Source: Intoshia linei
Lineage: Eukaryota > Orthonectida > Rhopaluridae
Assembly: GCA_001642005.1 (NCBI GenBank)
Contig: LWCA01000003.1
Span: forward strand, 62,001-126,000
Length of the DNA stretch: 64,000 nt
Direction: 5' to 3'
Part shown: positions 47,709-60,009 of the stretch, piece by piece
Numbering within the stretch: the first letter of the stretch is position 1
Layout: every line of letters begins with the position of its first letter
Position numbers and translations under genes: made by a program
Notes under the pieces: model-generated
Databases searched by the model: none
What the model was told of the DNA's origin: nothing
Seen by the model: the letters and a program-made list of their open reading frames with translations, nothing else

Positions 47709-48651
47709 AATTTCACTTTACTGATTGTTTTTCGGTTTATTATACGTTCATAAATTTTATAGAATGACTAGGTTAACTGTTATGTACTACATACAAACAG
47801 GACATTTTTATAATATTTAAAAAATAAATTCACGTTGAAAATCTAATTTAAAAATCCTACTATTCACTATTATCAATCCTTTAAATAAGTGGTTCCAAAA
47901 TTTGTGTCAGGTGGAACCATCATATCACATTACTTTTTACTTTAAAGTGAATTATTCCATCTTAATTTTTTGTTTGTTAATATTTAAAAATAAAGTAAAA
48001 ACAGTCCAATCCTAAAAATTATCATAAATAGCATAAATTCCAGAAAAAATAAAATTATAAAAACCTATTTTGTCAATTTCAATGTGATGTATATCAGGGA
48101 TGGCCAATTTGATTTTTTAGAGATCGACTTTATATTTTTTGAAATACTAGTGATCGACTATACTGAAATTCAATAAGTACATATGACATAAGTAATAGGA
48201 CATTATAATATAAATTAAAAAANTAAATGACGTCTCAATTTGCTTGGTTTAAGTGAGGAAATTGATAATGTTCCATAAAAAACAACGCATTGCGGTTTAA
48301 TAATACCGTCAACAATAATTGATGTAAATCGAAATTCAATATAGGACTCTTGATATTTCCTTTTTTTATTATCTATAAATTAGGGTAAATGATTAATAAA
48401 ATACTTATTGAAAATGAGCTTTATTTTCTTGAGATTAAGTAATGTTCAATTTACAATAAACTTATACATTATTTTTAATTGTGAATACAAACTTAATTTT
48501 TATTTTTACTTTTTAAATTATTTAAAAAATCAATTTATTTTTTATAATTCAAAATTTTATTTAAACTTGCGGACCCCGAAAATGGTCTCACGGACCCTAG
48601 TTTGAGAACCACTGATTCAGATAATTAAAAAATTTTAAAGGTTTATTTCAT
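47709..48651. other. repeat-derived intergenic region
   Basis: It contains a partial copy of repeat family A (47768-48090). A second stretch (about 48094-48612) starts 'cagggatggccaattt' and ends 'gagaaccactg', hAT-like but without a matching TSD. Position 48223 is an ambiguous base. Confidence 0.6.
47768..48090 (+). repeat. hairpin repeat family A, copy 2 (partial)
   Basis: It begins 'ctaggttaactgttatgtac'. The 3' hairpin arm is deleted after 'atacaaacag'. The second module follows with 'aagtggttcc' and 'ggtggaaccatcatatcac', and it ends in 'aattccagaaaaaataaaat'. It matches 58585-59160 and 61656-62170 over most of its length. Confidence 0.75.
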
Positions 48652-49702
48652 ATGCATGAAAACCAGAATAATGAAAAAGTTTATGATGTATTTAAAACAC
48701 CGTTTCATGCTCCTTATGAAAACCCTCTTTCTGTTTTACCTCGAATGTCTAGTAATATTTACATTGTAGTATACATTTATTTAAATTAAAAATGTAGTGG
48801 AAATTACGCCTGATAGTGAATACCCATCTGTAGCTACACCTGGTTATATTAAACCTCCAATGACACCACTTAATGAATCCAATATATTGAATGAAAAGCC
48901 ACTTTGGATCGGTTTGATTGAATCATGATGACATTTTTATTTTAATGTTTAAATTTCTACGTTAGGATTTCTGGATTGGGTAGATAGATTGGATGTGATT
49001 ATTGGACATACGTTTACAAATACGACTCCAAAAACGCGAAAAATTAAAATTGAAATGTTTTGTTATAAGGATGATGTATTTGCGTATTTACTAAAAAATA
49101 AAAATCCATTTTTATTAGAACTCCGGAATTATTTGGAGATGTGTTGAGAATGAATTTTATTAGTAGACCAATGGTTAGAAATTTGAAAAATTTACTAATT
49201 GGTGCAAATCGGTATTTGATTAAATTCCATTCTGATAATAGTACTGAGGATATTGAAAATATTCTTGTCACGATAAAGAAATTTGGGGTAATTTATGTTA
49301 TTTATTAAAATAAACCAAAAGTTGCCCGTTTTGATAGCGTCAAATGGATTTACACAATTATATTATATTTTAGGCTGGATATGTTCGATTAAATTTAAAA
49401 ATGTCAGAGTTGGGATATTTACCTACGATTGTTATGGTTAAAGAAAATATTAAAAATCAAATTTTTGGTTTGAGTCCTAGGAATCCTAAACTTTTTAATA
49501 ATGCTTTGGCTCAAATTATCTCAATGATTAAAAAGGTTTCTTTTTGATTGATAGGAACCTTGCTGGGGCTGGGTGTTGTCTATATATGAGTTTAAAGTTT
49601 TTTATGTCATTGAACCATACAATTTAGAAAAATGTAACTAATCAATCAAATGTTCAATCTGCAAAAGGTATTGTGTCTGAATCAACAAATCAAAGCACCT
49701 AA
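48652..49702 (+). CDS. hypothetical protein, six exons
   Basis: Exons 48652-48751, 48798-48911, 48966-49083, 49119-49287, 49374-49535 and 49628-49702 join in frame to 245 aa. Introns are 46, 54, 35, 86 and 92 nt with canonical ends, and three junctions complete split codons. The N-terminal third is Pro/Ser/Thr-rich with several S/T-P sites ('ATPGYIKPPMTPLN'). The rest looks globular ('LWIGFLDWVDRLDVIIGH', 'TPELFGDVLRMNF', 'LLIGANRYLIKFHSDN', 'AGYVRLNLKMSELGYLP'), possibly an alpha/beta domain. I do not recognise the family. Frame consistency over six exons makes it a real gene with good probability. Confidence 0.6.
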
Positions 49703-50684
49703 TTTTATTATATATTTTTTTCTTGTAAATACAGTTATTTGAAATATATATTCAGGTCGCTCTCATAATTTTCGAGACTGTGCACGGCATGCCAATCAAA
49801 TTTAATATATTACGTTTATTAATATATTTCAATAATACTGAGTTAATCCCATATAATATTAGTCGTACGTATAGCATAATGAAAATCTGTTTTCCACAAA
49901 ACTCGTGATTTCATTTTTAAATTTACCGTTTAAATAAATTTGTGAATTTTAAATTTTTTATATAATTTTAATAAAAATTTAAGTGTTTATTAGAATTATT
50001 ACCTTTTGACTACTACTGTATGATAAATAAATTTAGGTAAAATTACAAGTTACATAATTTATTATTGTAATTAGTTAAGAATAGGAATTCTTGAGATGCT
50101 AATTAATTTATGAATTAATTCTTTGTGAAGTTAATATGCCAACAATATCTATTTTTGCCGTAATTATAGACATTAATTTTAATTTATTTATCTATTATGA
50201 AAATATTTGATAAAATTTATACTTTAATTACTGAAATTTTTATTTGACTTATAATAATATTTTTTATTTATGGTTGATTGTTAATTAATGAATCGAATTG
50301 AGTAAATGAACAATTAATGTATAAATATATTAATAAGCATGTTGTTTTAAGTATTTTGTTGATAAGAAATATTGTTATTCACACTTGAAATTATTGTTAG
50401 TATAATGTATAACTGTAAATTTAAAACATTACAGATAATGGAATGGATAGTAAGCTTCGAGTTTCCAAATTTTGATCAATCATTTGCAGTTGGATCTATA
50501 TACATTTCATTACTCACCGAAATAATAATCTTATGATATTCATAAACTATTCCATCAACTTTATAAGGCTGTAACACTATTGCAAATCCAGTTATGAAAA
50601 TCATCGTTTCAAAGCATATTGGGTTTTCCACTAGATTTATAAAATTAATTATATAGAGATACTAAAGCCTGTCGATCGAAATAA
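49703..50684. other. intergenic, nothing recognised
   Basis: Low-complexity AT-rich sequence with a possible polyadenylation signal shortly after the upstream stop. No repeat family of the window and no exon is evident. Confidence 0.5.
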
Positions 50685-51415
50685 TCGTAGATCAGTAGTT
50701 CCCAAACTGTATCCACTATGGACAACTTGTCACACAAAAAAAATGTGTGTGAACCACATAATTTTTAAAAAAATTTCCGTAATTCTGAACACGTCACTAA
50801 AATAATATTTACATTTTTTTATTATATATTCCTTAAATTGAAAATTTGACATTAATTTTGACATGGTAGCTCAATGGCGTAATTGAAAAAATTATTAATT
50901 TCAAACATAATTATGGTAAACTACCAGTGCCGAACCTACAGTATCCGAGAACCTTATACCGATGGATCTCAACGAAAATTTTTTTAAGCTGAGGCTTTAA
51001 TTCACTAAATTGAGAATTGAAAAATTTGCATATGAACTAATTTGTGTGTTAAATTTAAAATGTCAACTCAAGAGTCTTAAGAGGTGGATAGGGTTATATG
51101 ACATTATAATTCCTTTACAAATTTTTTTAAGGGGCTATTTTTCATTTTAGTAGTGACTACGAGCTTACTAGGTTCGGTTCTGGAAACGACTATCAAACTA
51201 AGTTAAATCGTTGCATAGATTAAATTTAACGCACGTCAAAAATTATTCACGTTAGTCAGTAAATTTTCACTTAATTTTTATAAAATGATAATTACATTCC
51301 GTCATTAATAATAATAAATGATCGATAATAAATAATATTATTGTTTAAAAAAAGGTTATTTTCATTTTATTAAAAATTTTTCTTGTGGACCACTTTGAGA
51401 ACCACTGTCGTAGAT
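50685..51415. mobile_element. hAT-like element with perfect 8-bp TSD, carrying a nested insertion
   Basis: The element 50693-51407 (715 bp) begins 'cagtagttcccaaactg' and ends 'ccactttgagaaccactg'. Both flanks read tcgtagat exactly (50685-50692 and 51408-51415). A second element with different ends sits inside it (next entry), so the original was about 450 bp. It is non-coding. Confidence 0.85.
50917..51190. mobile_element. nested MITE with CAGTGCCGAACCTA ends
   Basis: The element 50925-51182 (258 bp) begins 'cagtgccgaacctacagta' and ends 'tactaggttcggttctg'. The flanks taaactac and gaaacgac match at 6 of 8 positions. The same right end ('gagct..gtaggtt.ggct') appears near 11378 and 29700, so this is a third small family. 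Confidence 0.65.
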
Positions 51416-51489
51416 AGATAACATTTCTATATAGTATATACAATAATATAAATTTATCATGTTTTTACATGCATGTTGAACGTCTAAAA

Positions 51490-51660
51490 CGACATCTTAT
51501 ATTCTTACTTATATAATATGCTATGCAATATTATGTCTTACCGTTTATTTCAATAACTATAAGTCTTAGAATTTTATAAAGTCCACATTTCAATTACAAT
51601 TTCTTCTAAGGGTGTTAGCAAAATAAATTTCAACTTCCCAAACTTACATTTTACGGATCA
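51490..51660 (+). repeat. dispersed repeat family C, copy 2
   Basis: It matches 14510-14690 ('cttatataatatgct', 'tatttcaataacta', 'cttagaattttataaagtcc', 'acatttcaattacaa'). Confidence 0.6.
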
Positions 51661-51753
51661 AAAAGCCAAAAGAAAAATTGTAACCAATTATTTTCAATCC
51701 CTGGTATTGAGTATAACCCATAATTCTATTGATATTTATATAAATTTACAAAA

Positions 51754-52552
51754 TTAAGGCATCTTCATATTATTTTTAAAATCAAAAATAAATATTTTTT
51801 CTTCGGGAGAATATACATATGTGTAATATGAATTATCAACAGCATAGCGATAAACCATCTCACATGATTTATTGAATGATCCCAAATTTGTAATTTCAAC
51901 TTTTTCTGAAAAATATGCCAATTTCGCCGATTGCAATTTCATTCGTGTTTTATTATATTCCTAAATTAGTGAATATTGTACAATGTACATTTTACATGCC
52001 AGTGATTCTAAAACTTTTAATTATACTGTCATATTTCACGTTAAAATTGCTAATTATTACAAAAGTCTAATTCACATTGTCCATTATTTAGATCAGTAAT
52101 ATTGAACCTTTTCGTTTTGTTACCCCTTATGAAAATAAAAAATCGCAGAAAAGATCAAAAATTTTCTTTACATATTTAAACATGATCTTAGTATTCCAAA
52201 TAGCTAAGAAAAATTTTAAGTTGTATGCCAGAATGTAAAAATATTTTCGTAAAATTATTACTCTCAATATTAAGTAATTAAATTGTTAATAATAAAAAAT
52301 ATAATGATGAATTTTTCAAATTTTCGCGACCCACACTAAAAAACTAAACTTAAAAATTAAACTATTTTTTGTTATTAAATTTTACGTGAACCTTAGTTTA
52401 GAAACTACTGCTATACACTATATACTGTACACTATAACCAAAACTTGAAAATAAATATCGTCATTGAATATTTTTGTGTTCTTCACCAACATCAAAATCA
52501 ATACAATGCAATTCAATACAACACAAAAATTTAAAAACATAGCCTTTTCCAT
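51754..52552 (-). CDS. hypothetical small single-pass membrane protein
   Basis: Exons 52552-52445 and 51960-51754 join in frame (phase 0) to 104 aa. The N-terminus has a hydrophobic segment of about 20 residues ('FLNFCVVLNCIVLILMLV') after a short leader, which would act as a signal anchor or signal peptide. A polar region of about 75 residues follows, rich in Tyr, Lys and Asn. The intron (484 nt) contains a degenerate hAT-like insertion (about 52094-52410). I recognise no family; support is the clean splice and the protein-like composition of both exons. Confidence 0.45.
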
Positions 52553-52914
52553 ATTGAGTTTAGAAAATTCTTCTTGAAGACATTCTTGTATTTCCAAGTG
52601 TCTTGATTAAACCGAAATAATTATAAATACCAATAACTTCATAGGGCTGGCAACGTTAATAATTGGGGTCACGGTATGATATTTATATTTTTATATAATT
52701 ACATGTGATTTAATTAGTTCGATTTTAGCCAGTATTACATTTAAAATTCCTAAAAGTAGAAACTTTTCAACATTTTTTAGTATTTATTTTACATAGTATG
52801 TCATAAATAAACAAAAAAGTTGGTTGAAATACTTTTAGTTTGTTAATAATTACAGCCAGTTATGATGTTTCGAATAATGCCATTATATTGATATATAACG
52901 TATTATACATAGCA

Positions 52915-53035
52915 CTAGGTTGAATGTTATGTACTACGTACAAACATCACCTAGCTCTACCGAGGGCACATTTTTATTCTAAAAATAAAAAAATAAATTC
53001 GCGTTGAAAATCTAACTTAAAAATGTTTTAAAATT
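52915..53035 (+). repeat. hairpin repeat family A, copy 3 (first module only)
   Basis: It begins 'ctaggttgaatgttatgtac', then 'tacgtacaaacatcacctag' and 'ctctaccgagggcac'. Substitutions lie mostly at the arm ends and loop flanks, and the stem core is kept. Confidence 0.75.
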
Positions 53036-53281
53036 ATAATACTGAAAAATTGGGTCAATTGATTTTTATACAAAATTCTTAAAAATCTAGAGGGATTAAA
53101 TTTGTCAATAAATATAATCGATTTGCATACAAATTTTTCTCCTTAAACTCAATGGGGATTTAATATGTATTCTCTAGCTCAATTCAATTTATTTTCATTA
53201 TTATTACATTAAATTTTAATCACACTGTATTTATATTTTTTGATAATTTATTTTGAAAACTTAATTTACATTTACACGTGA

Positions 53282-56200
53282 ATGGCGCCTAAAGAAATAA
53301 AAAATTCACTTATTTTAAACGTTAAATCTTTTGAAATTTTACAAATTGGTTAGTACATTCAAGTTTTATGAGGTTTAAATATTTTTAAATTTAGTAAAGT
53401 CCTTTTTTGATGACTTGTATCAAGCTAAAATGAATTATTCAAAAGAGTTAAACAAAATTCATGACAATTATCACAAAAAGATGGACTGCTTTTTTCCATC
53501 AGAATAGTAAATTTATAAAAATGTTAAATTTTAAAAAATTTATACATAGTATAACTTCAAATTATTCAATTTCAAACTTGTGGTCAACGCTTATGCAAGA
53601 AGTTGATTACGAATCAAAGGTTTTTTAATTTTGTATATTTATTGTTATTATATTAGTATAATAATATTATGTATAGTAATGTAAAAAATAATTATCTTAC
53701 TAATTAAAAGTGATTTTTTTGTTCAAATTCATTATAACTGTATTCAATTTTTTATCTTTTGTCCTTTTGGAATTGTAATATGAAATTTGTTTAGTATCAT
53801 AGACATTAATGCACAATAACTCTTAATAAATGTATTGTATGATATTTGATTATAATTTATCTATATTATATTTTCCTTCATCAGATATTTATTAATGTAT
53901 TTAATGGTGTATTAAAATACATTACTCTTTTGATATATGCAATCAATGATTATTCTACATAAAGATTGAAACATTTTAATCAATATATTAATTAAATATC
54001 GATTCTAAATTTACAAATGTATATTAATCCTTTCACTGTCTGATTATAGTATAGAATCTATACTATACACCGCATAATTTTGAAAAACTTTATTATTTTA
54101 TTTTCATACATTTTCACATAGGTAATTTAATAATAATATTATTTTAAATTAAAACATAAATTCCAGACGTCTGGTGATAGTACATAAAATTTCACTAAAC
54201 AGTGAAAGGGTTAAATGAAAAGTTTGATTTTCCATTTTTTATTCAATTTTTCAAAATTTAAATATAGTTATATCCTAATTGTTTAATATACGTCAATAAT
54301 TTAATGTATCATAAAGTAGTATCTTACTTAATATATAAAAATTATCAGTTTGTCATAGTACATGTAATGATTTATGTGATATTTTTAATTTTAGAACATA
54401 ATATTTACGTTTTAATTGCCATGTAAAAAGGGTTCAAAGTTCATATATTTTTTATCAAGTTTTATTGATTAAAATAAAGATTAACGATGTAATTTTGGAT
54501 AAATGAAATTGTTTCATTTTCCTACTCTACATTTTATCGTTAAAGATTATTACATTTCATTATTAATCGCTAAAAATTTTTAATGGAATATTACGGTAAA
54601 TGGATTTTTGAGAGGTTCTATAATTATAATTACCAAAGGTTAATAACCATTTGCTATTTGATTCGTATATAGGGCCCACTGTCATTTTTCAAACAACAGT
54701 CATTATCATTACAGAACCATTATGCATTATAATTTATAATGCATTACGTAAAAATGTAGAATGGTACCAAAGCTGAATTCGATAAATGGGATAATAAACT
54801 CGATGAAATTGTGTATTTAATTAAAGCAAGGGTCGGCAACCAGTGGCCAGTGGGCCAAAAGATACCACAGAATAATTTTGGTGGCCCTTTGAGTAAATAT
54901 GTAAATTATATTTTTTTTAACTTTTAAGCCCTGTTTTAAATGCTTTCTACTATAATTGGCTCATTATAATCATTTTAATACTGAATTTTCATATCCCTGG
55001 ATTTTATTTTGTTGAATATACTAGAACCATTTCTCTTTCATTAAAATTGAAATGAATTAAATTTTCAAAAACGGGACCCGTAAAATTTTTTGATATAAAA
55101 ATGTGTCCACGAAATGCAAAAGGTTGCGAACCTGATTTAAAGCATTACAATCCTCATTAGCAGGTGTTTTACGGTACAACGTGTACTTATGTACCCAGCA
55201 ACTGGTCTTCAGTGAATTAAATGACAAATTAAGAGAAAAGTTTAACCCAGAGCCGTTTTAAGACATGGGCAATATGGGCTGTAGCCCAGGGGCCCTCATT
55301 AAAAAAGGCCACCAAATTAATAAAAGTACTTACATTTAAATCTTAAAAAGAGGCTCTAAATTAATAAAAGTACTTTACATTTATATCTTAAAAAGAGGCT
55401 CCAAATTAATAAAAGTACTTTACATTTATATTTTAGAAAGGAGCCCCAATTTATTAACAAATACTTCACATTTATATCTTAAGAATCAGTTTATAAGTTT
55501 TGAAGTTTATTGAAGTTTGAACTTTTTCTAAACTAAAAATAATTAAGTATTAACTTCGAAATTGCTTAGCTCAACCTCGTTTGAATGCTCTCTCCTTAAT
55601 GTCAATGAAAAAAAATTTGAAAAAATTTGTCTTAAAATTTAGTTTTGACGTGGTCACATCATTTTTAATTAACATTTTATATTAAAGTACAAAATTTAGT
55701 CATTATATTTCATTGAAATACATTTAGTTAGCTTACGATTCTATAAATCTACTGGAAACTGTTATATCAGAACCAATTAATGAATACTTGAATAATGAAG
55801 AAAATAATATACAGAGAAAATATTATAAACACAACATATTTGAATCTAGAATTCATTATTCGTATCATTGCATCAAGGAAGTATATATACATTTTATTAT
55901 TATTATAATACTAGCTTGATTGTTATGTACTTTGTACAAACAGCATCTTAGCTCTAGCGAGGCAGACCTTTTTAATTCTGCAAAATAATAAATTCAATAA
56001 TATAACCTTACTTAAATGAATAATACAATCACTATGATCAATCCTTTAAAAGAGTGGTTTCTAAACTTGAATTTCACATTGCCTTTTACTTTAAAGTGAA
56101 TTATTCCATTTTAATTTTGATTTATTAACATTTGCGTAAATAATTTTATAAATAATTGTTATCCAATTTTTTTAATTTATTAGAGAGAATGAGTGTATAA

Positions 56201-58229
56201 TATTACAAATAAAGTAAAAACAGTCCAATCCTAAAAATTTTCATAAACAGCTGAAACCCAGAAAAAATAAAATGGTAAATACCGGTAATTTCTTTTTGAA
56301 TGTGATGGTATATATTCAGTATCTGATTTCGATGAGTAAAAAATGTCAATTTTGTATCAATTATTAACGGAATCAGCACATTAAAAACATATTTCGAGTA
56401 ATTTTTATCAACATTGTAATACATAATAAAAATGATAATAACAAACTTGTACTTTTTTGTTGTAGTTTTAAGTAAAAAGTAATTTTAAAGTTTTTAAACA
56501 ATAAAAAATTGGATTTTTTCATTTGAGGTTGAATTAAGAAGTTTTTTCTACTACATTTGATAAAATCTGATTTTAAAAAAAATCGGAAAAAATGAATTTT
56601 TTCACATGATGATTTGAAATTTTTGTTTTTTTATTAAATATTTAATTATACACATTATATTTTAATTGTATTAAATTTAGAGTGAAAATAGATTACAGCA
56701 TTATGCTGAAAAATATCTAGTCAATTTCAGACAACTTAATAACAATGAAAAGTTTAAAATTATGGTAATTTTAAAATTAAAAAATTTTGTTTTATTTAAA
56801 AAAATTATAATGTACATCAGCCATGTCAAAACTTAAATACATGCCGGGCCGCATCATAAAATATTTTCTAGCATCACCTTTGGAAATTATTATAATATGA
56901 ATCGATATCATTGATAATACACAATGTGTATTTAATAGTGACGTTAAATAAAATAATTATGAACGTCATAAATTCAATACACAATTAACTAATATAATTT
57001 TTTAAATAAATCTACACCCTTGGATCATTAAAACATAACACGACAATTTATATTTTGGTTCACCCAATTTTTAAAAACCCTTAAGATGTTAAAAATATTC
57101 CCTTAAAACCCTATAAAATTTTTGATCCAAGATTATCATCACAATATTTAAAAAAATGGGTAAAAAAATTTTATTAAAAACCCAAAAAATGTTAGACTAT
57201 TATCTAAATTATCTTTAAAATCTTTACAAATTTGATGAAAAAATTTTCCTTTAAAGAAACCCCTAAAATTTGGTCCAAAAATCAATAAATCAATTAAAAA
57301 AAATATTTTCTAAATTCGTTATACATTATGAATTTAAAAAATTTGAATAAAATAATGAAATTGTATAAACTTTACAATGACGTAGTGACAATTTTATAAA
57401 AAACTAGCTTGGCAGTTTTGTACTATGTACAAACAGCACCTAGCTCTGCCGAGAGCACTCTTTTATTATACCAAAAAAATAAATTCACGTTGAAAATCTA
57501 ACTTAAAAATTCTACTATTAACTATTATCAATCCTTTGTTTTGTTTTGTTAACATTTTCGTAAAGAATTTAAAAACAATTGTTATCCCATTTGATTAATT
57601 TATTAGACAGAATGTGTGTATAATATTAAAAATAAAGTAAAAATAGTCCAATCCTAAAAATTGTCATAAATAGCATAAATTCCAGAAAAAATAAAATTAT
57701 AAAAACATATTTTGTCATTTTTAATGTGATGACATATATTCAGTATCAATTTAATAAATACTTAATAATACCAATTGTGTATCAATAATTAATTGAATCT
57801 TCACTTTATAAATATTTCAGTCGAATTTTACCATTATNTTTTTCTGATAAATTTTCATTGAAATTTATTTTTTAATTTATTTAAATTGTACTTTTAACTA
57901 ACAAAAATTAAATTAAATTTTAGTAAATAATAATAAATAAAATATAAGCTGAAATTAGTGTAAAATAATTTTAATATTTTGTTGTTACAGCGAAATGTAT
58001 TATCAATCTGCCAAAGAATGTCCCATAAAATAGTCAAAAACGGTGGACCTAGTAATTACACTTCATTTCAAATATAAAAAAGTTTATTCGAAATTTTATC
58101 AAATTGTTAATACTCAATACAATATTGTTCGTTTTTGACGTGACAATGCAAGTTGTTAATTACACTACGTTAATATATTTTATAGGTTTTAAGAAAAAGT
58201 ATCAAAGCACTGAAAAATCTAAAAAATGA
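53282..58229 (+). CDS. probable F-BAR (FCH) domain protein
   Basis: F-BAR domains are helical dimers that bind curved membranes. Exons 53282-53348, 53395-53506, 53550-53619, 55728-55880, 56681-56764, 57991-58051 and 58186-58229 join in frame to 196 aa. The FCH-like start is 'SFEILQIVKSFFDDL', then 'MNYSKELNKIHDNYHKKM' (family: ..eRa.iE..YAk.L..L..k), then 'SNLWSTLMQEVDYESKLAYD' (family: ..W..l..e.e..s..H..la). Coiled-coil-like exons follow. The small 3' exons are the least certain; the last exon also reads open in another frame ending at 58263. Long introns (0.85-2.1 kb) are packed with repeats. Whether further domains follow is unknown. Confidence 0.5.
54819..55142. mobile_element. hAT-like MITE, 308 bp, with TSD
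   Basis: The element 54827-55134 begins 'caagggtcggcaacc' and ends 'ggttgcgaacctg'. The flanks aattaaag and atttaaag match 7/8. It is a relative of the element at 6195 and lies in the third intron of the F-BAR gene. Confidence 0.75.
55253..55640 (+). repeat. hAT-like element copy with internal minisatellite
   Basis: It starts 'agagccgttttaagacatg' like the element at 10710 and shares 'ggcaatatgggctgtagccc'. Where the 10.7-kb copy has one 'ccaaattaataaaagtac' unit, this one has about four imperfect tandem units of about 45 bp (55310-55490). It later shares 'caacctcgtttgaatg' with the 10.7-kb copy. The right terminus is missing. Confidence 0.7.
55911..56460 (+). repeat. hairpin repeat family A, copy 4 (diverged)
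   Basis: It begins 'ctagcttgattgttatgtac' then 'tttgtacaaacagcatcttag'. The second module is present with 'gagtggtttctaaacttg' and 'aattttcataaacagctgaa'. It lies in an intron of the F-BAR gene. An open frame on the minus strand here is repeat sequence. Confidence 0.7.
57404..57840 (+). repeat. hairpin repeat family A, copy 5
   Basis: It begins 'ctagcttggcagttttgtac', followed by 'tatgtacaaacagcacctag' and 'ctctgccgagagcac'. The middle part ('gtggttc' block) is deleted. The second module ends near an ambiguous base at 57838. Confidence 0.75.
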
Positions 58230-58584
58230 ATTAAATAATAAATCATTGGAAAAAGCCAAGTAATTTTCTCAAATTTTGTATTATTGTGAATGATTACTCA
58301 CCATTGGTTAGTGGTCATTGATCAAAATTAGAGTTTCAATGTTGCCGGCTTTTTCATTAGTTGTGATTTAAATTTTTAAGCGTACATTAATTTTTTCAGA
58401 AATATGGTTTAAAATATTAATAGAAAAGAACAATATAATAATAAATTAAAATGAAAACAATTTGACGAACAATTCAAAAAATAATGCATACAAACAGTAT
58501 AAGTTATAGTGTAAGTATAGTTAAATTATAATTATAAACTGTTTGGTTAGATATTGATTCTAATTATTAATTTTATATTTACTA

Positions 58585-59160
58585 CTAGGTTGACTGTTAT
58601 GTACTACGTATAAACAGCACCTAGCTTTGTCGAGGGCACATTTTTATTCTACCAAAAAAATAAACATTCAAAATCTAACTTAAAAATGCTACTATTCAGT
58701 ATTATCAATCCTTTAAAGGAGTGGTGCCCAAACTTGTTTCGGGTGGAAGTCTTATATCACATTACTTTTTACTTTAAAGTGCATTATTCTTAATTTTGTT
58801 TTTTTAACATTTGTGTAAAGAATTTTATTACAACTGTTATCCCATTTTAATTTATTAGACAGAATGTGTGTATGATATTAAAAATAAAGTAAAAACAGTC
58901 CAATCCTAAAAATTGTCATAAATAGCATAAATTCCAGAAAAAATAAAATTATAAAAACCTATTTTTTCATTTTCAATGTGATAATTATCATTATATTCAG
59001 TAATAATTTAATAAATACTTAATAATACCAATTATGTATCAATAATTAACAAAATCAGCACTTTATAAACATATTTCAGGTGAATTTTACCAATATTCCA
59101 AAGGATTGTAATAAATATAAAAATGATAATAACAAAGTTGTATTACTTTTAGTAATTCGT
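58585..59160 (+). repeat. hairpin repeat family A, copy 6 (long)
   Basis: It starts 'ctaggttgactgttatgtac', 'tacgtataaacagcacctag', with both modules present. Its last 175 bp (about 58978-59150) are identical or nearly so to 59838-60009. Confidence 0.8.
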
Positions 59161-59544
59161 TGTTGTGGTTAAATTTAAATTTTAAACAAAATGTTTTGAA
59201 AATGAGAATTTGAGATTGAAAAGTTGCGAAGGAATGAATTATATACATTTCTTGATTGGAAATGTGTAGACNAGCAGAATTTTAGGCTGATTTAATTAAT
59301 TTAATCACTTAAAATGAATCAGAAAATTATTATTTTTGTTGTCAATAGGCAATGATTTAAATCGCAATATCAACATGTTATCAATCACCAAATCTGAAAT
59401 TTAAGGTGTCTAAAGATAAAGTATATTCTTGTCTATAAAAAAAATATCTACTTGTTACATTCCATCAAGTATTTTTCGAGGTACAATATGAAACATGGAT
59501 GACTACATATGCAATCATCGGTCACTAATGGGTTAAATATCCTA

Positions 59545-60009
59545 CTATTTACTTTTATAAATCCTTTAAAGGTGTGGTTCTCAAACTTGTTTCGGGTGGA
59601 ACCATCATATCACATTATTTTTACTTTAAAGTGAATTATTTCATCTTAAATTTTTTGTTTGTTAACATTTGCGTAAATAATTTTAAAAATAATTGTCCCA
59701 TTTTTTTAATTTATTAGACAGAATGAGTTGTATAATCTTAACAATAAAGTAAAAACACTCAAATCCTAAAAATTGTCATAAATAGCATAAATTCCAGAAA
59801 AAATAAAATTATAAACTATTTTGTTATTTTCAATGTGATAATTATCATTATATTCAGTAATAATTTAATAAATACTTAATAATACCAATTATGTATCAAT
59901 AATTAACAAAATCAGCACTTTATAAACATATTTCAGGTGAATTTTACCAATATTCCAAAGGATTGTAATAAATATAAAAATGATAATAACAAAGTTGTAT
60001 TACTTTTAG
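59545..60009 (+). repeat. hairpin repeat family A, copy 7 (second module only)
   Basis: It begins around 'cctttaaaggtgtggttctc' and contains 'cgggtggaaccatcatatcac'. It continues in step with the 58.6-kb copy until the ambiguous base at 60010, where hAT-derived sequence takes over. Confidence 0.75.

Noticed and set aside
52094-52410. hAT-like element with CAGTAATATTGAACC and GAAACTACTG ends
   Set aside because: Ends are similar only weakly and flanks (atttagat, ctatacac) do not match, so it is not listed as a defined insertion.
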